A stretch of 64,000 nt of DNA, from the NCBI GenBank assembly GCA_029379385.1, contig CM055608.1:33711048-33775047 (forward strand), written 5' to 3'. Under the pieces are notes generated by a model. It made no database searches. It was not told the DNA's origin and saw only the letters and a program-made list of their open reading frames with translations. This DNA is from Quillaja saponaria. Its lineage: Eukaryota > Streptophyta > Magnoliopsida > Fabales > Quillajaceae. Below, in pieces: positions 1-11,017 of the stretch. Position 1 is the stretch's first letter. Each line of letters opens with the position of its first letter. The translations under genes and the position numbers were made by a program.

Positions 1-1012
1 AGAAACTATATCAATCTGTTAATCAGTTTTAAGGCAAGAATTTATAATTTGCAATAATATAAGTATTAAATGTAAAAAATAACACTGAGTCCTAAATTTA
101 ATTTTTTGGCTAATTAATTATTAGATAGAACTCCTTGGTAATATTATTTTCTTTGATGCATCAAAACCTTGGTAATATTATTTTCTTTGGTGCATCAAAA
201 AATATACATGAGAAAAGAAAAAAATAAAATCAGTAAGCTTATCCATGATATATAACTTTTTTTTTTTTTTTGGGTAGAACATGATATATAACTGACTATC
301 TTGACTTGTTGAAGTGTATTTTTTTTTTATAATGTGTTCTTAAGATATACACTTGTAAGATAACACATTTGGAATTTTTTTTTTTTTACATTTAATTCGG
401 TAATTGATCATTATAATTTCAATTATATGTAAGAAATGATTTACTATATTTTAAAAATAAGTGACTAATATATTTAATTATTACATCTTAATATGCATGA
501 GTTTAGGACATTGGTTAAAAAAACAGAATAAGCATTAATATACCCAGTTAATTGTCTATCATGGAAATATATGTTGATTTCCATGATATAGATAAACAAT
601 TAAAATGTACTAGTTTTGAATGTGATTTGATCACTTATACATTAATAATATAATGTGGCCTCTGTTATTATTTCTTAATACTATATATATCCTTTCATTT
701 CTTGTACATATATATAGGAATTAATTATAATTATTTGCGTCAAGAAAAAATGTTTGTATGAGAAATGGGGAAAACTTTATTCACAATTGAATCAAAATTA
801 ACAAGATTTGTATTCATTACATATTTATGAGTGGCAGATGGAAGAGAAGAGCTTCTCAAATTTCATGCAACGAATAAAAACGGAAAAAACAAAAATAACC
901 ATATATATAGAGAGAGAGCCACATCCACATCATTATTATTATTATATATATATATATATTGGTATATATTGATGATGATCCATGCAGGCAGGCAGGCAGT
1001 TACTTTAATCAA
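1..1012. other. Intergenic, AT-rich, no gene seen
   Basis: I see no coding region here. The stretch is AT-rich with several T homopolymers (around 249-270, 320-328 and 375-387) and short TA runs (near 940-958). The right-hand part probably contains the 3' untranslated region of the minus-strand LEA-like gene, whose stop codon is at 1013. The only structure that stands out is the short tandem duplication listed separately. Confidence 0.6.
133..200. repeat. 34-bp tandem duplication
   Basis: A 34-bp unit beginning CCTTGGTAATATTATTTTC and ending in GCATCAAAA occurs twice in direct succession, starting at 133 and 167, with a single base difference (GATGCAT against GGTGCAT). It lies in non-coding DNA and has no evident function. 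Confidence 0.8.
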
Positions 1013-1685
1013 TTAATTATTCTTGGTGTTCATGCTTTTTTTGACAGTCTCAGCATTATCCTTGATGCATTCCTTTGATTCTTCAGCCTTTCCCAACACA
1101 CTGTCTTTGGCTTTCTGAGCTGTGTCCTTGGCTGAACCCCATGCCTCTTGCACTGTCTGCTTTGCTTTCTCACTTGTATCCTGTGCCAATCCGGACATCC
1201 TCCCAGCCATGTCCTTTGTTTTCTCGGTCACCTTTTTTTCATTACATATATACAAATAAAATCAGCAATTGCCAATGAATTAAAAGAAAAAAAAAGAAAC
1301 ACAATATAATATATAGTTCTTCAGCTTCGATATTAGTAATAGTATATATATGATTAATTACATGTTCCGCGGTGGAGTAAGCCTTATCTTTAACGTTCTC
1401 AGTTCCCGTGATGGCATCTTGTTTCACTGCTTCGGTAGAAGGTGATGCTTCTGGATGTGAATTAGTTATCTATACACAATCACACATTACACACAACAAC
1501 GTAACTACGTCCCTGCTGATCAACAACGATAACTCAAAATTAGTAATTAATCATTCATGACTTACTTGAACAAATCTCGGGGTTGCGGCCGAGAAAACAC
1601 TTGGATTCCAACTACGTCTTCTAGCAATTGCTGTTCCAACATGACCAATTTTTGGGAGGCTGGTCACTAGTGTAAGACTTGCCAT
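1013..1685 (-). CDS. LEA-like stress protein, 148 aa
   Basis: A small late-embryogenesis-abundant type protein of the plant At4g13230-like group, which are hydrophilic proteins linked to dehydration tolerance. Three exons fit the frame: 1685-1566, 1469-1362 and 1231-1013 (40, 36 and 72 codons plus stop), with GT/AG at each junction. Residues 1-40 are rich in Ser, Arg and small hydrophobic residues and lack acidic residues (MASLTLVTSLPK... then ARRR), as in an organelle presequence. The remainder is Lys/Glu/Ala-rich with 11-residue-like spacing of AKQ, AKD, KAKD and KAEE, expected to form an amphipathic helix when dehydrated. The mitochondrial or plastid location is inferred from the N-terminus only. 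The family is reasonably certain; the exact subgroup is less so. Confidence 0.82.
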
Positions 1686-1803
1686 CTTGATTTCTTTCTG
1701 TTTGTTGTTGTTGCTTTTGCCTTTTCTTTCTTCTTTACTTTAAAACTACGTATGTAACTGCTGTATATTGAGTTTGATTCTGTTTAATTGACAATGCATT
1801 AGA

Positions 1804-1826
1804 TATATATGGGTGTGTGTGTGTGT
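1804..1826 (-). promoter_or_regulatory. Candidate TATA box of the LEA-like gene with adjacent GT run
   Basis: A TATATAT element at 1804-1810 lies about 120 nt upstream of the LEA-like start codon on the minus strand, a plausible TATA position given a 5' leader of roughly 90 nt. A GT/CA dinucleotide run at 1811-1826 adjoins it. A TACGTA core, similar to ACGT-type stress elements, occurs near 1747. These are consensus matches only. Confidence 0.35.
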
Positions 1827-2614
1827 AATAAAGAGGAAGGGAGATTAGTTGGGAGCTAGCTCTTCTACGCCTTATGTTTGTGCATTTTTTGTGGAAGACC
1901 CAGTATTATAGGACAGTTACACTCGGACAGTATTTGAGAACGAGATCCAAATCCTATAATTAAAGTGGAGTTAAGTTAAACTAATTAAAATAATTATGTA
2001 AACTAGCTATATCTTTTTAACGAATAACAAATGTTTTATTTCCATTCACTTTAATATTATATCAATTATTCTTTTTCCCCTGTATCTAGTTAATTACTTG
2101 TGTGGTTGGCTAGAGTTATAATCTCATTCATTAAGGAGTTAATTAGTATCGTTTAATCAACAAGTTATTTATAAAATAATTTATCACTAATGCAAAATGT
2201 TACTTAAAAATGTATACCATTACAAAGTACTAACAAAATCATCTAAAATTCTAATTACCGATAGGACAAATTTGATGGAGTGTATTATCCTACTTCACAG
2301 TAAGGACATTGAAAGCTTATGACACCTTAAATATAGAAATCCTGTTGGATTGGAAGCATTACATTATCTTTCACTATCTTGCACTCTGGGATATGTGAAA
2401 GGATTATATTGATAAAGAAAGAAATGAAATCCATGATCATACAGAAGAATAAAATCATTGCCATTTAGCAAAGCTGCATTGAGCAGTTGTCAAATTGTAA
2501 ACGAAGCAACACATTACACAGTCACACACCATCACTTTATTCGGCCTCCAATCTAAGAGCAAAGTCATCGCTAAAACCTTACACTGGAAAAAGAGGTACT
2601 CTGAAAACTTAAAT

Positions 2615-2617
<3 letters not shown>

Positions 2618-2648
<31 letters not shown>
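2618..2648. repeat. (TA)n microsatellite
   Basis: An uninterrupted TA dinucleotide run of about 30 bp lies within the presumed 3' untranslated region of RGP5. It is likely polymorphic in length. Confidence 0.85.
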
Positions 2649-2652
<4 letters not shown>

Positions 2653-2741
2653 TATTATTTGGGGGGTGCCCAGATATATAATATAGCTTTTAATCCCTCC
2701 TCAAGTCTGAAGAGCCACATTGCGGCCACTCAACGGAAGAT

Positions 2742-3785
2742 TCAACCAGATCCAACTGATTTCCAGAGCTTCACCCATGCCATCATTGCATCAGCTGCAC
2801 GGCCATACATAGGCTCAACCTGTCCTAGCTGCTCCTTCACTATGTTCGCCATCTCAACCACACAATCCTCTACGGTAGCAGCTGATTGAGGTAACCTTAC
2901 TGATTGAAAGAAAGGGACAACTTTCTCCATCAGTTTCATCCCCTCCCCTTCTTTCTTCAAGCTCTGAATGGCATTACCTCTTTCGCTTCTCCAAACATAG
3001 GGCAGCCCACTTTTTACACCAAGACCCAGGTGATCACATATTACTTTTGCACACATTCCACACCATATATCTTCTACTGTTTCCCATCTAAACTTTCCTT
3101 CCCCACCTAGCCTCAAAGCTGGGACTAAAGCAGGACCTAATAGCTCACGGTCAAAAGCAATGTTGATTCCACTAACAGGCATCATGGCTTTTGCAGGAAC
3201 AGTGAGCACAGCATCCACATAGCGGGAATTCCTCTGTCCAGGCTTGAGAGCTTGTGTTGGTGCATCCCAGTCCGCAACATTAAGCCACAGACCACATGAC
3301 AGAGCACATGAAACCCCGCTCCGCAGGCTAAATGGGTAGCCACGAACAAAATCTGCTCCCTTGCGGTAAGGATCATATAGTGTATTAAAGAAGAAAGGGG
3401 TGGCTGGAGTTTTGAGGTTGGCAATATGCTGGGAAACAACATCTACCAAACATCCCATATTGTCCTTAGCTGGGAGGCAATCATCATCAACCGAGACAAT
3501 GTACTTCTTCCGTGAAATTAGATATCCAAAGTACCTGGAAGAGTAACCTGAGAAGAGATGGGAATTGGAAGAACCCACAGCTTTGTCAATATCAGACTTT
3601 GTATAGGCATGAAAGTTAAAGCCTTCTGGTATTCGGAGTTCCTCCTTGAGATCAGGGTCCTTGATTATTATCAGGTGGAAACGGGAGAAAATGGGTTTCC
3701 ACTCGTTCAGAAAAGCTGTTAGGTCAGAGTGGAAAGCAGCAATCACAATGTCAACTTCATTATCATTGATATTTGCTTCAGCCAT
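2742..3785 (-). CDS. RGP5: Reversibly glycosylated polypeptide 5 / UDP-arabinopyranose mutase-like, 347 aa
   Basis: A member of the plant RGP (UAM) family, Golgi-surface and cytosolic proteins that in the RGP1-3 class interconvert UDP-arabinopyranose and UDP-arabinofuranose for cell-wall polysaccharides. The frame is intronless. Methionine at 3785 is chosen because the family alignment begins there (MAEANINDNEVDIVIAAF); an in-frame upstream Met would add 14 residues but overlaps the end of the preceding cistron. Family hallmarks are visible: the acidic nucleotide-sugar motif VDDDC with CLPAKD after it, FFNTLYDPYRKGADFVRGYP carrying the conserved Arg region, GLWLNVADWDAPTQ, and WETVEDIWCGMCAK. 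Length and divergence (an Asn-Asp-Asn N-terminus, GSNDSHL-like variation) fit RGP5 rather than RGP1-4. From memory, RGP5 proteins have been reported as inactive or accessory in mutase assays, so catalytic activity here is uncertain. Confidence 0.93.
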   Translation of the reverse strand: MAEANINDNEVDIVIAAFHSDLTAFLNEWKPIFSRFHLIIIKDPDLKEELRIPEGFNFHAYTKSDIDKAVGSSNSHLFSGYSSRYFGYLISRKKYIVSVDDDCLPAKDNMGCLVDVVSQHIANLKTPATPFFFNTLYDPYRKGADFVRGYPFSLRSGVSCALSCGLWLNVADWDAPTQALKPGQRNSRYVDAVLTVPAKAMMPVSGINIAFDRELLGPALVPALRLGGEGKFRWETVEDIWCGMCAKVICDHLGLGVKSGLPYVWRSERGNAIQSLKKEGEGMKLMEKVVPFFQSVRLPQSAATVEDCVVEMANIVKEQLGQVEPMYGRAADAMMAWVKLWKSVGSG

Positions 3786-3814
3786 CTTTCCAGCGTAGAA
3801 ATAATGAAACTTTT

Positions 3815-6206
3815 TCAGTCTTTGCAAAAGCAGCTTTTGGTTAGGTTCAAAATGGTCTCAAGCCTCCAGGAATCTGAACCTATATTAAAACTTCTCCGAG
3901 CATCGTGTTCCAGTGTTTCAACTTTCAAAGGTCATGAGAGAAATATTCTGACATCTAGTTGAGTTATATAAGATGAAGATACATATTGCCAATGACTCAC
4001 TAGTAGGAAGTACAGGGGTTAGAATATGCCGGATATTAAGCGCCTGAATAACTGAAAGGATTTCATCTCTACCAGTTGCCACAAACAGGTTCAAAACTTT
4101 CTCAGTCAGTTTTCCAGCTCTCAATGTTCTCTGCACATGGAAGTATGTGTTACTCACAGGATACAGACAATGACCCAATAAATTTCAAAGTTGAATAGAA
4201 AAGGCAATAAATATTAATGTTAAAATTAAAGTAACCAGATTTTAAATAAGACTTCCAGTTCCCAAGAGCAAAACATTACACTATCAAGTTCCAGTGCTCT
4301 CTTTATTTGTGAAGGAACCATATTTTGCGGTGGAGTTAGGATCAACAAATATTGCAAGCAACAGATATGCATGCCTTTATCACATAAGTTCAAACTAAAA
4401 GCTCTTCGGCTAAGTTTACTTCATTTGCATGGCATAATTCCAAGTAAGTTTCACCTATGCATGTTAAGGTTTCTCAATAATTTTCTTTTAACATATCTTC
4501 ACCATTTCCTTTTTTTTGTTATTCTACTTTCATATAATTTTGAATCTTTAACAGTTCCGATGATCTTTTAGCATAACACTACCACCATTGGACTAAAACA
4601 CTTTTATCTTTTTAAATAATACTATAAAGATCAAAGTAACAAATGGGTTCTCATCATATTGAATAGAAATATCAGATGCAGATTAACAATATTGACCCTC
4701 TTACCCATCACCCAAACCTCCTTCAATTATGACATCCACAAAATGCTTAAAGATGAAATATCAATCTAACAATTTCTTGCAATTAGGTGCAGCGGAAACG
4801 GAACTACTGTGCCCAAAAAAAAAACTAAAGAAGCACAGTTTGTCAAGAAAACAGAACTCAAGTATTGAACCTCAAATCAAAATGTACATCACTACAACCA
4901 TCTTGCCATGTCAAGCTTATCGTGATTCGTGGTACAATTAGGAGTTAAGTTTAAGATTCACTCAAGCAGCTAATGAAGGCAACATGTTTAGAAGCTTTCC
5001 AATTGCAAGCAGCATACTAAATAGTCTTACAATTATCATACATTTGGTCAGACATATAAAAATGAGTCAGAGCTTCAGCAGTAAGACTAGCATTTAATGC
5101 AGAACAAATTATAGCATTCACTTGGTACACAATTTTATACAAGTTAAGAGTAAAGTTAAATTGTTTGACTTCTTTCACCTCAAGAAGTGATATAACAGAA
5201 ATTACTAATACCCATGGAAGTTGGACAATATAGTTTGCAGACAAAAGTGGATAGTGAAGCTGAAACACCAGCCAGCTTCATAAGCTGGGCTGCTTAATCG
5301 TTAAAATGACATGCTTTATAATCTTAATAGAAAAGCATCCTACTTCTGTTGTTCCCCCTAATTCGGAAGTGTATCTTGGAATTCACCATCCTCAACACGG
5401 TTGGATCTAAAGACTCTAAATCTGATCATTTGATTACTTTATGGAAATTAGGTTTGACCTATTGACCTAATGACTTCATACCATTGATAAACATTTACCT
5501 CCATATTACCATTTTCATAAGCGCACATGGCAAAAGTAATAAAAAAGTAATTTTTGATAGAACAGTTTTACAAGTATATAAACAGCCAACAAGACAGTCG
5601 ATTCCTGATTTTGGAAGTAAATCAATGAGTCTTGGAAAGAACAATTACTATGATTGTGAACAAAACTTGCTTGAAAGTCTGCCTGTTTATCGTCATGAGC
5701 CCCCAATTTTCGGCAAGAAGTACTTTGCACTCAACTCATCAACCTATTAAATTCTTTTTCCCCAGTTTCAAAATCCAGTTTGTAACAAAGTGAAGTTATA
5801 AATCTAAAAACAGAAGGCCATCTAGAACTGCTACCTCAACTATAAAAAATACAAATAACAAGTTAAGAGTTTTGACGTGGAGCCAGAAATGACTACGCTT
5901 AGCTACCTAGCTGATCAACAAAATCAAAGAAAACATTTGAAATGTTAGCAAATTAAAAATGAAAAAGCAACAGATTTAATTACCTCAAGGAAAAGCAGAG
6001 AGTAAAATGCGAAACCTTTTGTAATAAGAAAAGAAATCCATCTAAAACAAACAATGAATAATTGAGGGCAAAGAGAGAGAGAGAGAGAGTACCGCAAAAA
6101 GCTCGAGGAGAATATGATCAGGAATGGGAGAGAGATCGGAGATACTGGAGAGGTTAAGAACTGCCGAGTCAATTGTAAGAGAGAGCAGCGATGGCGGGGT
6201 TCTCAT
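3815..6206 (-). CDS. Uncharacterised 116-aa protein, upstream cistron of RGP5
   Basis: Three exons, 6206-6093, 4130-4001 and 3921-3815, join in phase through GT/AG junctions (introns of 1,962 and 79 nt) to give 116 residues. Exon 1 encodes a Leu/Ser-rich segment containing SISDLSPIPDHILLELFA. Exon 2 encodes RTLRAGKLTEKVLNLFVATG followed by DEILSVIQALNIRHILTPVLP. Exon 3 encodes a polar tail ending KSCFCKD and a TGA at 3817-3815. I recognise no domain with a known role; the middle looks like two or three amphipathic helices. The acceptor of exon 3 (GAAAG) is weak, but the next candidate would leave a 41-nt intron, shorter than plants normally splice. An overlapping 13-codon reading frame starts 4 nt upstream of the chosen ATG. 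Only 29 nt separate this stop from the RGP5 ATG. Confidence 0.68.
4131..6092 (-). other. Large first intron of the 116-aa gene; possible internal promoter for RGP5
   Basis: A 1,962-nt interval between exons 1 and 2 of the 116-residue protein. No other coding region is convincing. If RGP5 has its own transcript, its promoter would have to lie here or inside exon 2, because exons 2-3 of the small protein sit immediately in front of RGP5. A (GA)n run (6071-6089) forms the CT-rich stretch just after the 5' splice site. Confidence 0.45.
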
Positions 6207-9149
6207 TCATTCACAAATCAGCAAACTTCGATAAAATAAATAGATAATAGAATTGGTCCGACTTGTTTCCCGATATTGCAGCTTGCAGATCCTTAAACAT
6301 TAAACATTGTTCTGTCTCTCATCTCATCTCATCTGTGGTCTTTCCGTCCTTAACAGTTAACCCAGCACTGCCGCGTTCAACGGGTTCGCACGTGTTATAC
6401 TTATATCAAAATGCGCCGGCCCGGAACTGGAGGAGGCAATTGCCAATTCGTCTTCTGACCTTCTCTCTCTACACTTTTTCGCTTATCTCTCACTCTTTTA
6501 ATATATAAATATTTTTTATTAAATTAAATTAATTTAAAATATATATAAAGACACATGTTTATAAGTCTGCATCGTATATATAAATATTATTTTATTAATT
6601 TAATTTAATTTAAATTGTATATAGTAAAATAAAATATATATCAAAACACACATGTTTATAAATGTGAATTGTATTTATAATATATAAATATATGCTCATC
6701 AATAATTGATATACATATTCAAAAATTATAATTAATAAAAAGTAATAGTACATGTTACTGACAATGAACAAATAGGTAAATCTATAAAACAAAATTAATT
6801 CAAAATATAAACATAATTTTTTTTTAAAAAAAATTGGGGGATTAAATGTGAAGGGAGTTCATGTTTAGCTACCTGAAATTTCAACAAAGTCTTAACAATT
6901 TTGCTCACACAACCATAAGAGATGTGCCAAAAATAAAAAACAAAAAGAGTATATAAACATGGAAATTTATAAGCATATATGAAGTAAACTAACCAATTAT
7001 GGTTGAACGAAGAGTTCAAATGTTCAAATTCAATTTTAAGCTTGCTAATATATTATGCAAATATAGATTCTGCTGGTGTTATTATATATAATATAATTAG
7101 ACAATTCTAACACTATCAGGAAACTTTGAAAAGAAGAAAATAATTCATATTAAAACAAAACTCTAATAATTTAATTAGAAATATATTTACAATATCAATT
7201 AAATTTATTAGTTTTAAAATTTTAATTTCATTAAACCTCTAAAATTATGGAGTAGCTAAATAATTCATATTAGAACAAAATATAACCATTTAATTAGAAA
7301 TATATTTATAATTTAAAATTAATCTTTTTATAATAATTAATTGGAGAATGGCTCTATTGAAAGAGACTTCAAGAGGGCATGACAATATTAAAAATTCAAT
7401 AAGTTCAAAGGATAAAATAAAAAATCAAAAGATTATTCTTTTAAGGTTTTTTTTATATATAGTATAGATATATATATTAAAAAAATTATTATATAAATAA
7501 GGGTTTTTATAACTAGTGCCCAAATGACACTTGATAAGGTGTAATAAATGTGAGCTTTGGAATTTGAAATATTCTAAAAGTAAAAAATTATTTATTAAGC
7601 AGCCATAAAATTATAGTCGACCACTATAATTAATAATACAAAATTTCTATATTTATTACCATAATAAGTATTTTAAGAACCCCGTTAGAAAAATCATATA
7701 ATTAATACATTGATGAAACTAGATTTAAGATCCGTGTGTTGCTTGTAATGTAGTAAAAGTAAATTTATTAGCATTATAAGTAAAAAATATAAAACAAAAG
7801 AGAAAGTTATGATGAAATTTAAAGTAACATAAATATATTATTATGCGATTATTTTTAAATTTGCAACCTAAAATGCATCAAATAATAATATAAATAAATA
7901 AAAACCATCTTGCAAAACATAAATTAACAAATTTTATTTTATTTATTTATACACATACTTCTATATATATGTTCTTTATCCACACAAAAAACCGATGATA
8001 ATTCATAAATTTTTTTATAGTAAATCAATTGATTGAATTTAAGACAATTTATGGGTTAATTGAAATCAAGTAATACGATGACTATTCATGTGTTCCACAT
8101 TTTATAAATATTTCATACTTAATTGCTTGACTTCATGATTATTTATGTATTAATATTTCATAACAAATCAATTACCATTAATGCATTAGTAAATATTTTA
8201 TAAGTATTTCATAGTAAATTGCTAAAATATCTACCAATTGCCGTGTTAAAAACATTTCATAATAAATCTATTAGAGCTAAAATGATTCACATGTAATTAC
8301 ACATTTCATAAATAATTTACAATAAATTGTCGAAAATAATGACGATTAAAAGATGTGTTATCTTTATGATTTTTCATTTGTGTTTAAAGATATTTTGAAA
8401 TAAATACGTTATCTTTATGATGTTTTTTATGTTGGCAAACATTAAAAGACAAATCAATTAGATTTGTGAAAATTTTATATGTTATGTGATAAATCATTTG
8501 GATATGTGAAAATTTATGTGTTAATAAATATTTCATTATGAATATAGATTAGCACCATGACGATTTATATAGTACTACACATCTTACACAATTTTTTTTA
8601 GAATTTGTGACATTTTGCACCATATCATTATTATATAAAGAATTGACTTATCTACTATTTTGGTCATTCAAGATTATACCAGTTTCTAATTCGGTCATTC
8701 AAGAATTATCTCAGACAATTTATCATTCAAGATTCAAAATATTTCAATTAAGTTTAATTTTTCCATTTGCTTGTCATGAATTAACAAAATAATTACTTGA
8801 CATAAATATAATGACATGCTTTAGTTTTTTTATGTGGAATTAATTTATTCATATATAATATGAGAATGAGATAATGTAACTCGTTTGAAAAATTATCAAT
8901 TTTAGAGGATGAAATTGTCCTAAAACATTTATAAAATAAATAAATTAAAAATATAGGCAATATTAAGAGACTAAAATAGTAGTTAAATATAAAGAATTTA
9001 TCTATTATATGTTCATTGTGCACATGATAGTAATACCTATAAAGGGATATTATTTATTTTCTTAAAATGAATAGTACGTGGGCCCTTGTATTTTTGTAGG
9101 CATATACTATCATTTACCCAGTAGACACAAAATACACAAACCCTATATT
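6207..9149. other. Long AT-rich gene-free stretch (left part)
   Basis: The first roughly 250 bases are the promoter and 5' leader of the minus-strand 116-aa gene. Beyond about 6500 the sequence becomes extremely AT-rich with no credible coding frame. A short piece at 6620-6790 resembles pieces near 9190-9280 and 12160-12240 (each has a TTAATAAAAA-like core followed by ATGTTA and GACATTAAACAAATA-like text), so an old dispersed repeat family is present. No LTRs, reverse transcriptase or transposase remnants were recognised. Confidence 0.5.
8652..8982. repeat. Inverted-repeat-bounded element, MITE-like candidate
   Basis: CTACTATTTTGGTC at 8652-8665 is matched in inverted orientation by GACTAAAATAGTAG at 8969-8982 (one mismatch), enclosing about 330 bp of AT-rich DNA without coding capacity. 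This is the shape of a small non-autonomous DNA transposon, but I could not identify a clean target-site duplication, so the ends are provisional. Confidence 0.35.
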
Positions 9150-10400
9150 AAAACACTAGCTTTCATGTCACAAGCATTGCTCGTGAATCATGTTTATAAT
9201 ATATATAAATTATAGTTAATCAAAAATAATACTCCATGTTAATTACATCAACAAATAAATAAAGTCAATAAAAAATTTAATTCATAATATAAACATATAG
9301 TTTTTAAAAAAAATTTAAAAATGAAAAAATAATTAACATGAAAAATATTATATATATATTTTTAAAAAAATTTAAAGATGAAACTATACTCTTAATATTT
9401 GTTTTAAATTCATAACATTTAAAAAAAATTAATTATATTTTTTTTGTAACTTATTAAATAAAAAAATTTAGAAATTCAATTTAATTATTAGTAATATATT
9501 GAAAAATTATAAATTTATTAATAATGAAAAGAATTAGGCAAAAAAAAAAATTATATCAATAGTCATATAATAATTATAATTATATTAATATTAAAATGGA
9601 AAAGAATTGGGAAAGAACTAAAATAAATAAATAAATAGTCTATTTGAAGTAAAATCAATTAAAAGTATTTATGTAATAGTAAAAAATCATATAGGGTATT
9701 TTAAGAAATAAATTTATTTCACTAAATCACTTTTATATTCATAAACAATTAGATAAATTTAACAAAAAAATTTATATTTATATTTATTTAAAATTCTCAA
9801 GATGGAAGAAGAATTTAAAACTAAAACAACAATATTATAATCATGGAAACTATGCTCTTCATATCTTTTTTTAATTCATAGTACTTTTAAAAAAAATGAA
9901 TTCATAAATTTGAGAAAAACTAAAAAACATTATCCTTATTAGAAATTTATTAAACAAAAAAAATAGAGAAATTCAATATTAATTACTATTAACATATAAT
10001 ATCTGAAAAAATATTTCAAAAACTTATAAAGTAAGAGTTAAAATAATAATATTATAATCATGAAAACTATACAATTAATATTTCTTTTAATTCATAGTAA
10101 TTTTTTAAAATTTAATTCTTAAATTTTAGAAGAATTAAAAAGATTTTGATTTTATTAAACAAAAAATTTGATAAATTCAATCTTAATTACTATTGACATA
10201 TAATATTGAAAAAATTATAAATTTTTTAATATTGAAAAAAAATTAGTAAAAAAGAAATCAATAGTCGTAAAGCAATTACAATTCTATTGATATTAAGATG
10301 GAGAATAATTAGAAAAAAAAATTATTTATAGTAAAATAACAACTATTGATAATTATGTAATAATAAAAGTTCATAAACAGTATTTAAGAAAATCATAAGA
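9150..10400. repeat. Degenerate AT-rich repeat block, copy group 1
   Basis: A recurring module can be read by eye: an A-rich segment with AACTATACTCTTAATATTT, then TTTTAATTCATA, then AAATTCAATCTTAATTACTA and an ATATTGAAAAA segment. Versions occur near 9380-9500, 9845-10010 and 10060-10215, and a linked module of the form GATATTAAAATGGA precedes or follows them near 9585 and 10279. The same modules recur in 12500-13220. The copies are diverged and non-coding. Confidence 0.55.
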
Positions 10401-11017
10401 TTCTATCAACAACTTATTGCAGCTCATTGATCATTTGGACTTTTCTATTCGTATATGTGGATCTTGGACTAGGGATATTCCCGAAACTCACAAATAAAAA
10501 AGGAAGTTAGTTAGACGAAAAAAAAAAAAAAATAGATAAAAAAAGAAGTAACTTGGACAAAAAAAGCAAAAGGATGGAAATCTCATCGATGAAGAAATTG
10601 TGGCTCTCTCTCCCAGCAGTTTTCTTTTCAACATGGCTGCCACATAATTTAGTTGAACCCTGTAAGTTTTATAGATGGGTTTCACAAAAAAATAAAAAAT
10701 AAACTATTTTCTGAAATTTCTATCTTAGCTCAAGCGTTAAAAGCAAAATTATAGGTAAATTATTGATTTTAAAATTTAAAAAAAAATTCTCAACATTTAA
10801 AAACTAACACAACCCGACATTACTAAACCAAACCATTATTCATAGGTATATAAAAAATTCAGCTTATTCTTGAGGTTCAAAATTCGACCAAATTGAATTG
10901 AACCAACCTCCAATTTTTTGGTTTTAGTTTTATTAAAATCGATTTTTTTTAGTTTGAATTCATGTTTTTGAAGAACCGACAAACATAAAAAAAAATATAT
11001 ATATTTTTTTTATTAAT
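10401..11017. other. Spacer without recognisable gene
   Basis: AT-rich sequence with A homopolymers (10519-10532, 10990-10998). I see no coding frame and no clear repeat relationship apart from T-rich low complexity. Confidence 0.45.

Larger units (their letters stand above)
1686..2741. other. Intergenic between the LEA-like gene and RGP5
   Basis: This holds the promoter of the LEA-like gene (left) and the 3' region of RGP5 (right), both on the minus strand. No open reading frame with recognisable protein content was found. Composition is AT-rich, with a TA run at the right-hand end. Confidence 0.55.

Noticed and set aside
2742..3827. Longer RGP5 form starting at 3827
   Set aside because: The extra 14 residues (MQRLKKFHYFYAGK) overlap the end of the upstream cistron and have no counterpart in the family as I know it.
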